From contig JACONQ010000009.1 of NCBI GenBank assembly GCA_014281115.1, positions 2,232,001 to 2,296,000 of the forward strand: DNA of 64,000 nucleotides, given 5' to 3'. Position 1 is the first letter of the stretch, and each line of letters begins with the position of its first letter. Of this stretch, positions 11,813 to 22,062 are shown one piece after another. The stretch is from Laburnicola sp. R22_1 (lineage: Eukaryota > Ascomycota > Dothideomycetes > Pleosporales > Didymosphaeriaceae). The notes below the pieces were generated by a model. That model ran no database searches and was not told the origin of the DNA. It was given only the letters and a program-made list of their open reading frames with translations. Both the position numbers and the translations under genes were made by a program.

Positions 11813-12102
11813 TGTTATAATAGTTCTTGCTAGTCTCCCTACTAAGCACGCCCTATTACCTTTCTTTTACACTCTATTTTCTCTATTTGCGCCTTTTATC
11901 TTTCTAAAGGCGCCTTTCTTAGTTAGTGTCAGCGTAGTAGTTAGTATAGGCCTATGCCCTATGCCGCCCTCTATATAAGAAAGGGCCCCCTATATCCCTT
12001 TCTTATCCACTGTTTTAGAATAGTATTAATTTAACTAGCTCTTTTAACCATTCTAGCTATTCCTAATAGGTTAGCCCTATAAGGCTATGTACCGCCCTTA
12101 TA
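11813..12102 (+). repeat. GP-1 5' LTR
   Basis: Begins TGTTATAATAG and ends in CCCTTATA (CCCTTACA in a GP-2 LTR). It contains the inverted pair AAAGGCGCC / GGCGCCTTT-like stem around 11,900-11,920 and a TATATAAG promoter-like box near 11,975. The partner LTR is at 35,969-36,257. Confidence 0.85.
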
Positions 12103-12199
12103 TTATTCTAAAACTAACTTTTTTATTTAGCTATAGACAGTAATATAATATTTACTCCTCTCTTAAGATGCTTTCTATAGGCGGTTATATTAGTAGAAG

Positions 12200-12790
12200 T
12201 TTTACCTTATTAATTACTAGTTTTGCTAAGTAGTTATTATACTATACTAAGGTCTATAAAACTACTATTATAACTTTTCTACCTACTATAAGTAGGCAAG
12301 GGTGTATTAGTTTATTAGTTACTAGTTATATTAAGTAGTTATTATATTGCGCTAAGGCCTATAAGGCTGCTATTATAACTTCTTTACCTACTATAAGTAG
12401 ATAAGGGTGTATTAGTTTGTTAGTTACTAGTTATACTAGGGAGTTATTATACTGCGCTAAGATCTATTAAAAAAGACTACTTTTATACATCTTTATCTAC
12501 TATAAGTTAGTAAGAATATATTGGTTTATTAGTTACTAGTTATGCTAGGCAGTTATTATACTATACTAAAGTCTTTTAAAAAAGGCTACTTTTACACTCT
12601 TTTATCTGCTATAAGTTAGTAAAGATGTATTAGTGTATTAATTACTAGTTATGCTAGGCAGTTATTATACTATATTAAGGTCTATTAAGAGAGGCTACTT
12701 CTATACTCCTCTACCTACTATAAGTTAGTAAGAGTATATTAGTTTATTAGTTACTAGTTATATTAGGCAGTTGCTATACTACGCTAAGGT
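12200..12790 (+). repeat. GP-1 leader minisatellite, about 105-bp unit
   Basis: About six head-to-tail units beginning TTAGTTTATTAGTTACTAG and containing CAGTTATTATACTATACTAA and CTACTATAAGTTAGTAAG. The array lies between the LTR and gag. GP-2 has about seven units (44,230-44,940), so the array belongs to the family and varies in number. Confidence 0.9.
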
Positions 12791-12930
12791 TTATTTTAAT
12801 AGGTTGCCGTAAAAGTCTTAATATTCTAAAAATTATTAATAATTAATAATTAATAAATAGTAACTACTACACTACACTTTATAGAGCTAACTCGCCTAAA
12901 TAATTATATATTTTATTTTATACTTTATTT

Positions 12931-14073
12931 GGTCGGCTTGCTAAATACCTTTTTTAACCTATTTTTTTAGTTTAAGGTTAAAGTAGGTTAAGATAGAAGG
13001 TTATTATATACTACTATGTACGGCACCTAATTCTAATTAAAGACTAACCTTAAATACCTAGCAATATAATAATAGTTTAAACTTACTTATATCTTCTAAT
13101 ACCTATAAGCTTCTAGTTCTAACGTAAAGTTTACTTATAGCATATACAGTATACCTAGTTTATTACTACTACTATTATTAGTTATTTGCGCTTACGTGCT
13201 AAATAAGCTAACTTAATAGTAATAATAGCAATAGTAGTTAGAAGAATCTTATAGATTTATATAATACTCTTACTACTATATAGCTTATTAATAAACATCT
13301 TATTATTTTCCTTTTGCTTCCCCTACTAGATTCTGTTACTAATAAGGAGTAATTGCATCTACTAGAGCAGAAATTTAACCTTATAGTTCTTTGCGAACTA
13401 GATAAGCTGCCAACATAACTAGTACACTAGGACTACCTTATAGATAGTTAAGTATACCCGCCCCTTACACTAAATAAGTATCTAGATAAAATAGAACTCT
13501 AGCGTAATTACTTTAATAGCCGCTTTAATCGTAGTAGCGCGTATCTTTAGTATATACTTTTAGTAATAGTAGGTACTTTTTTAAAAATAATATTAATACC
13601 TAGAAGGGTAGTAGGGTGTAGAGAGATAGTAGGAGATTTATTAAGGACAATTTTAATATAGTAATAGAGCAATAGTGTATTTAGTATATATTACCCTTAT
13701 CTTACTACTTATAAGAAATATACCTATTAATATATTAACTTGTGTTGTTTATAATAATCTAGATAGTAGTTTATAACTTAAAATAGCGATTTATAACTTA
13801 GAATAGCAAAGAAGAGATAGCTTATAGTATAGCTACGCTAAAGTCTTATCTCTCCTAAAGTTCTAAGTAGCCTCTTTATAAAGATTTTACTTATAGGAGT
13901 AGTTCTGCGCTAAAACTACTAAGCTTACTTAATAGTTTAAACGCGCTTTTTTTAATAATTACCTTTTTTACGCTCCTTTTAATTACTAAGTAGAGGGCTC
14001 TGCTTTTTATTGTTATGTTCTTTAAGATAAAAGCCTTTGTTGTGCTACCTCTAGGTAGTTAATTTAACGCTAC
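12931..14073. mobile_element. RP12-b: long (1.14-kb) member of the RP12 family
   Basis: Flanked by ATACTTTATTT at 12,920-12,930 and 14,074-14,084. GP-2 has the uninserted site near 45,160. The right 150 bp match the short RP12 copies and end in TTAATTTAACGCTACA; the left end is GGTCGGCTTGC. A plus-strand reading at about 13,330-13,930 (TAG as Gln) is protein-like, for example NKYLDKIELQRNYFNSRFN, but no domain was recognised. RIP-affected. The short copies could be deletion derivatives of this longer unit. Confidence 0.7.
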
Positions 14074-16716
14074 ATACTTTATTTTTTACCTAATTTTTTC
14101 TTAGCTTAGACTATACGCTAGCTTGCACGCTATATAAGACCTATTACCCTAGGTCTATCTACTATACCCTCTCTACACCCTTACTTTGCTCTACCCTACT
14201 ATTGCCTACACTATAGCAAACTGTCACTTTTTAATCTAGAAGACTCCTTCTAGAATGTTTTCTAAGTCTTTTTAACCCCTAGATAATTCTATAATAAATA
14301 ATATAGTAGGGAATATTTATATATATTCTACTAATAATAGTTTATATAATATTTATAATAACATTTTCCTATTTAATCTTACTAGTAATCTATTATCTAT
14401 TAAGTATAGAAAGTAGCTAATAGCTACTTCTAAGATTACTAGTTGTCTTGCCCTTAGTCTTATAAGAAAAAAAAGTATTATTAAGCTACAAAGAAAAGTT
14501 TACCCTAATAGGATTTTTTATAATAGCTAGTATAATAAATATGTTACTATACTTAAGGCAGACAAGCTAGGTAATAGATTTTTATTAGCTAACTATAAGT
14601 AGCTTACGTTAGGCTAGTAAATGTGTTTAGGATACCCAGGTTAGATATAGGGTTAGATTGGAGTCGCATAGACCATAGGTATAGGTTAGGTTAGGTCGTA
14701 TAGACCTTAGATTAGGTTAGATTAATTATATAAGACCCTAAACCTAATCTAACCTATACCTAATCTATTTATGTAAGACTCTAGCTTAATTTAACTTAGT
14801 CTAATATTATTTAAAATATATGTTTAATTAATTATAACAGCTATTTATAGGCTAGTAAATAGGTTTGGGGTACCTAGCTTAGGTATAGAGTTAGGTTAGA
14901 ATCGCATAGACCCTAGGTATAGGTTAGATTAGGTTATATAGACCCTAGATATAGATTAGATTAGATTGCATAGACTCCTAGGTGTCGGTTAAGTTAGAGT
15001 ACCTATTAGGGTTGCGTAACTTACGTTATATAAAATTAATAGTAATAAGATTAGTAACTTTAGTCACTTTCTAAAAGTATATAAGAAAAGAAATCTAAGT
15101 AAAAGTAAAATTAACGCTATTTTGCTATTAATACGTATATTTATTATATCTAATTATTTCTAACGCCATAGTAGCGCTAAGACCTTAACTGCTTTTACAG
15201 TGACTGCCCCTAGTAGAAAGAAGTTAGTAGCTTACTATCTAAAATCTTAGAACCTTATATAGTTTTAATATTTCCTTATTAGCTAGTAGCTTATATAAAT
15301 TGTCCCCCTTATCTAATAGCACTATGTCCTCTAAATTATTCTTTCCTATATTAGAATCTAATAACTTTGTAGATTGCTTATTAGCTATTATAAACCTAAC
15401 TATTATAATCTTTTAAATTGTTTAAGTAGTATAATTATGCCTTTAATCTCTAATTATATTCCTACTAGTATTAAAGACGCGCTTAATACCTATTTATAAA
15501 ATCTATACTACTAGAATATTCTTTATAATCTATGCAAGTTAGGGGTAAGATATTTAATAAACTTTCTACTATGCTAGTATATTAAACCTATTACTCTTTT
15601 TAACTATAGAAGTACTTAGGTATATTTCTCCTTCTATCTAAGTTAGGCCTAAGTTATAATTAATATCTAGCGTAGCTAAACTTTAGCTAGAGGTAGAGAG
15701 GCTACTAGACTATAAACTAGGTAGCGAAGAAGACTTTTAAAACTACTTACTGCCTTATAACTATCTTAAGTTAGTATTTAAGACTAGAGTAGGATCTCTA
15801 GCTATTAGGCTATTATAGTAATTAAAGTACTCTAGAAATTATTAGCAGTATATATACTTATTCTAGATCTCCTATATCTTATTCTATGTAACTATTAGCA
15901 TATAAATATAGTAAGTAGCTATAATTATAATACCTTATATGCTATAAGCTTTTGCAAAGGATCTAATATTATTATATAGTTAAATAAGAAACTCTTCTCC
16001 CTACCTATTCTTAAGTAATACTTAGGCAACTTCTCTTATTCTATCTTAGCTGTATCCTATATAGCTTCTAGCTATCTAATATTATTTAACTCTTTAATAA
16101 GCTTATTATTTATCTTATCTAGGAAATTAAAGAGCTAGTTATATATAAGCTAAATATATAGAACCTAGGGTTTCTAGTTTTTATTTAAAAAGTTTATAGC
16201 CTCCTTAAACTTTTAGAGCATAGAGGTAATTAACTTAAAATGCAACCATTCTAGGACTAATTGTTAAAATTTCTTAAAGTCTTTAAAATCTACTTCTGCA
16301 GTGTCGCTATAAGTAAAAGCGTTTAATCTTCTAGTTATCTTTATTGCAATCTCCTTCTCTAGCTATATATTAATATTTGCCTAAAGCTTTAGTGTGTGCT
16401 CGCACATATTATATATAGAGTTCTATCTTATTTAGATATCTTAAATTATAGACAATTGCTTCTTTAGTAGTGTATTACTCTACGTTGTAAGAAATTGCTT
16501 AAATTGCTATAGTAACTAGTTAATTATAATGAAAATAGCATAAAGCTGCGCGCTAGTTAGTTTATAATAACTTTCTATAGTAACTTTCTATAATAATAGC
16601 TAATATACCTTGCAAAGAGATTTTAGGATAGATATCTGCGCCTATATTTTATTTACATATCGCTACTATAGCGTCTCTCTAGAGTTAAGATTAATAGGCG
16701 CTAATAACTTAAGATA

Positions 16717-18567
16717 ACGTGTTTACAAGCGAGCCGCGCGTACAAGTGAGCCGCGCGCCCCACTAACTTTCTACAACGCGTCTTATACAAACTACAATGG
16801 CTCAACTATTGTCTGCTTAATTGCGCTATAAAGAAGCAAATATCTACCTAGCTCTTTTAGCTATTAATTCTAGTCAAATACGAAGTATAAAACGCGCTGC
16901 CGCAACGTTTTGCGTCCCTAAAACAACACTTCGCGGCCGACGCGCAGGAATCGCTGCGCGACGCGACTCTGAGCCCAAATCAAAGAAGCTTACCAAGCTT
17001 AAAGAGGAGGTGATTGTTGAGCATATACTTGACCTAGATTCGCGAGGCTTTGCGCCCACTCTAGGTGCTGTACGAGATATGGCGAATAAGCTGCTCACTG
17101 AGCGCAGCGCAGGCCACGTTGGCTAGCAGTGGCCTAGGAACTTTGTCAAGCGAACAGACAGCCTTATAACGCGATTTAATCGACCCTACAATCGACAGCG
17201 AGCCCTCTGCGAGGACCCGACGGTTATACAGGCCTGGTTTGAGCTAGTAGCACGTACAAAGGCCACCTACGGTATCTGCGATAAGGATACCTTCAACTTC
17301 GACGAGACTGGCTTTCTAATGGGTAAAATATCCTCCTAGCTAGTCGTTACTGGCTTAGAGAGGCGTGGCTGGCTAAAAGCGATCCAGCCAGGCAATCGTG
17401 AGTGGGTGACGGCGATCCACGGAATTAACGCTACTGGGTGGGCAATCCCGCCCTTTATCATCTTCGCTGGCCAGTACCACCTCTCTGCCTGGTACGAGGG
17501 CGACAATATACCAGGTGACTGGGCTATTGGTCTTAGCGACAATGGCTGGACTACGAACGAGCTTGGTGTTGCCTGGCTACAGCATTTTATTAAGCATACA
17601 GTAGAGTGTAGAGTGGGCGCGCGTTAGCTACTAATACTTAACGGCTATGAGAGTTATAACTCGCTTGAATTCCAGGAGATCTGCAAGGAGAATAAGATCT
17701 ACACTCTCTGTATGCCGCCACATTTGTCACACCTTCTGCAGCCGCTTAACGTTGGCTGTTTCTCGCTGTTGAAGCGGGCGTATGGGCGCCAGGTTGAGGG
17801 CCTGATACGCGACCACATCAACCATATCACCAAGCTTGAGTTCCTACCAGCCTTCCGCGCCGCCTACAACTAGTCAATTATAAAGGAGAATATCTGCGCA
17901 AGCTTTCGAGGCGCTGGGCTAGTCCCACACGATCCAGAGGCGGTGATATTAAAGCTTGATGTGAAGCTTCGTACGCCGTCGCCAGCAGCCCTACCAGAGG
18001 CCCTATGGGAGTCTGCAACACCAAGCAACGCGCGCGAGCTAGGCGCTTAGTTAACTCTAGTTTGTAAGCGGATCTAAAGGCATTAAGGATCCTCTCCTAT
18101 ATTAGTTATCTAGTCGCTTAATTGGCTTACAAGAGGGGCTGAGAGAATGGCGCATTTAATAGTGCTTATGCGCGATAAGATAGCTAGTCTATAGAGGGCA
18201 AATAAGGCAGCTATAACGCGTAAACAGCGCAAAAAGAAGCGGATCTAGAAGCGAGGCACCCTATCAAAGGCAGAGGAAGAGGATATTATTGCTTAGAAGG
18301 CTATTGAGCAGCAACTAGAGGGAGAAACGCGGTATAGCCAGGCGCGGTCAGGTGCGAGCCGGCAGGCTTCAGCGCGCTGCACGCGCTGCAGGGAGCCTGG
18401 GCACAACTCACGTACGTGCAAGAAAGCTTCTATAGATACTGCTTGATTTAGGATAGCTATTATATTAATAGAATTTTGATGCGTTGTTGATATACAGCCT
18501 GCAAAAGGCTGAGAGACTTGGTGGGGCGCGCGGCTCACTTGTACGCGCGGCTCGCTTGTAAACACGT
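16717..18567 (+). mobile_element. P1: pogo/Fot1-like DNA transposon in HA
   Basis: 1,851 bp with near-perfect terminal inverted repeats of about 50 bp starting ACGTGTTTACAAGCGAGCC and containing two copies of an AGCCGCGCG motif. It is flanked by TA at 16,715-16,716 and 18,568-18,569; HB near 10,495 shows the uninserted site. GC content is far above the surrounding DNA, so this is one of the youngest insertions of the nest, although several TAG stops show that RIP has begun. Confidence 0.92.
16797..18446 (+). pseudogene. P1 transposase (pogo-type DDE) with C-terminal zinc knuckle, inactivated
   Basis: The start is ATG 16,797, with a TAA at codon 8. The N-terminus has a psq-like helix-turn-helix (IKRAAATFCVPKTTLRGRR), then a CENP-B/Tc5-type HTH (EEVIVEHILDLDSRGFAPTL). 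The DDE domain shows FDETGF at about residue 168 with the first Asp. The second position reads LILNGYESY and the third LQPLNVGCF, where pogo enzymes have LxLDGHxSH and LQPLDVxxF; both are Asn, consistent with RIP at TpG. The C-terminus has CTRCREPGHNSRTC, a CCHC zinc knuckle (about 18,380-18,421). Length (about 550 codons) is normal for the family. Several internal stops replace Trp and Gln. Confidence 0.88.
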
Positions 18568-19899
18568 TAATAGATAATATCTTAAACTATAAGGTTAATA
18601 ATATAAGTAAGACATAGGATTGTGTTTTCTTTTTAGTTCTAGGTAATATTCTTCTCTAATAGTTTGTCCTAGACACTCTAAGCTAGAGTACTATTATTAT
18701 TAGTATTATTATATATAATTGCTAGAAGCTTCTGTGTAGTTCCTATGTCCTTAAGGACCTATAGTACCTCTAATACTATTAATACTCTAATATAGCTGCC
18801 ACACATTAGTATAAAGTTAAGTAGCTTCTCTTTAAGCTGCTAAGTATTATTAATATAGTAACTATTAATAGCTAGAAAGCTAAGGTAATTAGCCGCAGAC
18901 TACGCGTTAAGCAAGATAGAGAGTTTAGTTGCCCTACTAATATTGCTAAGAATAGCTACCTTAGCAGCATTAAATTTATTTAGGAATATCTAGCGGAACC
19001 TATATTAGCTAGTTATTGTAGCGTTAGGGCTAAGGAAATAGAGAAAGCGTTAAAAGGATAGATACTCTACTATTTAGAAGGACTAGTTATTATTAATTAC
19101 TACTTATATAAGTTTAGTTTTAAACACCTATAGAGAGTATATAGGATATAAAATAGCTATTTGCTTTTTTATACTAAGAAGTAAAAGTTCTTTTATAAAT
19201 AGGTTTATCCTACTATGTATATACTTAGGACCTTATATAGTTAATAAGGTGCTTAGTACTAATTAGCTAGGTACTAGTAGAGTTAACGCTTAGGTGTTAT
19301 AGTATATAGTCACAGTTAAGACAGAATATATATAGATAAATAGAGGGGTACTTTGCGCCCTCCTAGAATATAGTCTAGATAATATCTATATAAAGGTAAG
19401 AGTTCTAGTATAGGTTATAGGTTTGTTTATCTTTAGCCTATTAAGTATTAGACTACTATGCGTCCTATATAGTAAATGTCTTTTTTCCTATTTTTAATTC
19501 TTAAAAGTCTAAAAGGGGACGTTAGATAAGACAAATTATTCTATTTTCTAATCTATTAGTCTGTAGGACTAGAATTCTATATCTAAGAAGAGCATCTAGT
19601 AGTAGGGCAACTAGTTTATTAATATAGGGCTGTATATTAATTTCTAGAGTAGGTGTAGTACTTAATATAGTACTTAAGGATATTAGTGTAATAAAAGATG
19701 TAATAACTAGTTAATAGTTATTTAAGAAAATAGTAATTCAAGAAGAGGATAGAATACAATAAATTCTATAATATTAACTATAGTAGTGTTTAACTAATAT
19801 TAAGATTAGCTAGAAATAGTATATAGCGCATAGTATGCTAATAATAAGTTAGTTTTAGATCTAGACTAGTATATAGTCCTTTGTTGCAGAGTTAGTTTT

Positions 19900-20985
19900 A
19901 GGTAGTAATTAGCTTATTACTATACTACTATAGGCGGCATCCTTAGCAACTAGTATATAATTATTAGCTATAATAATTAGCTATAGTAAAACTGCAACTC
20001 TAGCTTATCTTATCCTACGCGCTAATTATTATCTAAAACCCCCTTAGTATCTAAAACTCCTTTAGCACCTAAGCCCCCCTTATTATCTAAACTCCTCTTA
20101 GTACCTAAGCTCCTAAAGTCTAAGAAACCCTTAAAGTCTGTATTCTTATCTATAATATTAGAGTTGTATCTATCTAGCAGCTCCTAGAAATAAGCCTTAA
20201 GCTCGTTCTAATTATTCTTAATTTTCTCTTTACACTTTTATTATTATTCTCCTTAATATACGTCTTATTGCTATTAAGTATACTATCCTTGCTATAGTTA
20301 ATAAAGTTAGTAGAAAGACTAGACTTATAGCAACTAATAATTATTAGTAAAAGTATATAATAAATAAGTGTAATAAACTTATAACTATTCCTTATTAGTA
20401 ACTATTACTAGCTTCTTAGTAATTAGACCTGTATTGCCTACGCTGTCGCGAAAGTCCTTCTACTCTTTCTTATTAGCCTTACTTTTAAAGCTATTAGCCT
20501 TAAGCTTTCTTAGGCCTACCTTATATATATTACGTAAGAGCTTTTTATATATACTACTATAACTAAAGATTTATTTACCTGTGCAACTCTATAGTGTAGG
20601 AGGGCCTTTTCTCTTATTAGCGACAATTCTACGCTTAGCTAGAGCTACTTAGTGGGCCCTTAGATTAACTTTATTCTTAATCTTATTCTACTTCTTATAT
20701 ATAGCTATTAGTTTCGCCTCTAATTAGTTACTTACTCCTTATTAATTAACTAATATATAATAATAGGATCTAATAATATACTACTCTTTTAATTCTTAAA
20801 GTAGGACTATGTAAGCTCTTCTTCTTTCTATATAGGCTATTAATACTTTTACGCTTTAAAAAGTAGTTAGTAGTTCTTATTATTATAAAGCTTCTTCTTA
20901 AGCTAATAGTGTGCAGCTTAATTAGCTAATCTAGTAGAGTTTAGTGCCTTTTCTTTTTTACTATAGAGTGCATTATAAGATCTTA
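19900..20985 (-). pseudogene. hAT second ORF (ORF2), HA copy
   Basis: This is the best-preserved copy of ORF2. From about 20,985 towards 19,900 a single frame is protein-like with some 50 stops standing for Gln/Trp. It has an internal basic segment (AKRRIVANKRKGPP; FKSKANKKEQKDF) and then the GGLGAK/GVLDTK repeat. No DNA-binding or enzymatic domain was recognised. It lies upstream of the transposase on the same strand, so it may be an accessory protein of the transposon or the transposase N-terminal region joined by introns. Confidence 0.5.
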
Positions 20986-21555
20986 CGCAATAGTATAGGC
21001 GCTATTACTAAGTGCACCTTTAAATAGCACTTAATAGTTAGTAGGATAATCTTTCTAAAAGCTACCTTATCTGTAATATCAAAGAATAGTGCTAACCTCT
21101 TTATTTCTAAATATAAAGCCCTATCTATATTAGTATACAGTATAATAAAAGGCTGTAATTACTAGATATCTTAGTAAGACCCTCCTACTTATTACGCTTA
21201 AAATTTGCTAGTATCTATAGGCCACTACTTAGAAGGCTCTCTAGGATATTAGAAGACTCTTTCTTAATAGACGCTATAGTATAGGGTGTAATAATAGTAT
21301 ATAATAACTATAGTTAATATTATAGGGATAATAAAAATATTATTATTATTATAAAAAGCAGCTATAGGAGCCTATGCGTATAAGTAAGGCGCTAATAATA
21401 CTAGTATATTTTCTTTACTTACCTTGTCGCCTACTTAGCTACTCTACCTTACTATCCTTCTAGCTACTTTTTTAATACTCTACAGCCTTAACTACTATAC
21501 AACCTTAATTTCTAAGATAATAGTACATACTAGGCTAGCTAAATACTCTAAACTG

Positions 21556-22062
21556 GTTACTAGTAAATCTTAAGTATAATAAAAAAGCCGCTAGCTACTA
21601 AGTCTACGTAAAAGGTGCCTCGCAAAACACTGCCTACTACACTAAAAAGGAAGTACTACTAGAAGCCAGGTAGTATATTATTATTATAGCTATTTATTAT
21701 ATATATTCTAATAATATATAGCTATTACGCTTAGCAAAATTAAAAAGTACTAAAAGAGTATTAAGCCCCTTATTAGGAAAATGCTATTCTGTCGCCTTAT
21801 TAAGGAAATAGTATAAGATAATAATAAGAAAGATCTGCGCTTCGAGTCTACTATGCTAGCTACTCTCTAAGAGGCAATAGAGGCTTTTCTAGTTAGAATA
21901 TTTAAAGATATTTCTTTATACTACTCTACTCCTACTATAAAATAAATACTAATACCTCTAGATACGAATATTAATGCTATTTATATAAAATAGGTTACTA
22001 TATAGGCTAAGAATATGCAGCTAGTAGATAGGTACTATAAGAAGTATATAGATACTAAGTAA
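21556..22062 (+). pseudogene. Histone H3-like gene carried by hAT HA, RIP-degraded
   Basis: Translation gives an H3 tail, KPLATKST*KVPRKTLPTT, matching the H3 segment around K18-K27, then after one frame change KKY*KSIKPLIRKMLFCR (H3 RYQKSTELLIRKLPFQR), LIKEIVQD, LRFESTMLATL (alpha-2 start) and EAIEAFLVRIFKD (H3 EAYLVSLFED). After an insertion of about 15 residues come NINAIYIK and VTIQAKNMQLVDR (H3 NLCAIHAKRVTI..KDIQLARR). Internal stops are TAA/TAG at Gln or similar codons. Loop 1 has one extra residue and alpha-2 has EAF instead of EAY, as in CENP-A, but the tail is of canonical H3 type. The C-terminus runs on with YYKKYIDTK. Identity as H3-fold is firm from the ordered matches; whether it is a canonical copy or a variant is open. 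Confidence 0.85.

Larger units (their letters stand above)
15080..19120 (-). pseudogene. hAT transposase, HA copy, interrupted by P1
   Basis: Reads from about 19,120 down to 15,080 with P1 (16,717-18,567) inside. The middle part shows NKFNAAKVAILSNISRATK, then SAANYLSFLAINSYYINNT, NNTNNNSTLA (acidic/Asn block) and LCLTYIINLIVQDI, all in hAT order. The C-terminal part shows DRRRNIPKYFY followed by YTSIVESLLNILPLT, resembling the hAT R-F/Y-P-x-L-x-x-x-A-x-D-x-L-S-I-P block, and GIKRVFNTSRNIIRDQRH, resembling the hATC S-x-x-R-x-F-S-x-A block. Stops replace Gln/Trp throughout, and at least one frameshift lies between the two C-terminal blocks. It would have cut and pasted HA and presumably the MITEs M1-M3. 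Confidence 0.7.

Noticed and set aside
16874..18565. Minus-strand ORFs within P1
   Set aside because: They overlap the transposase frame and have no independent support.
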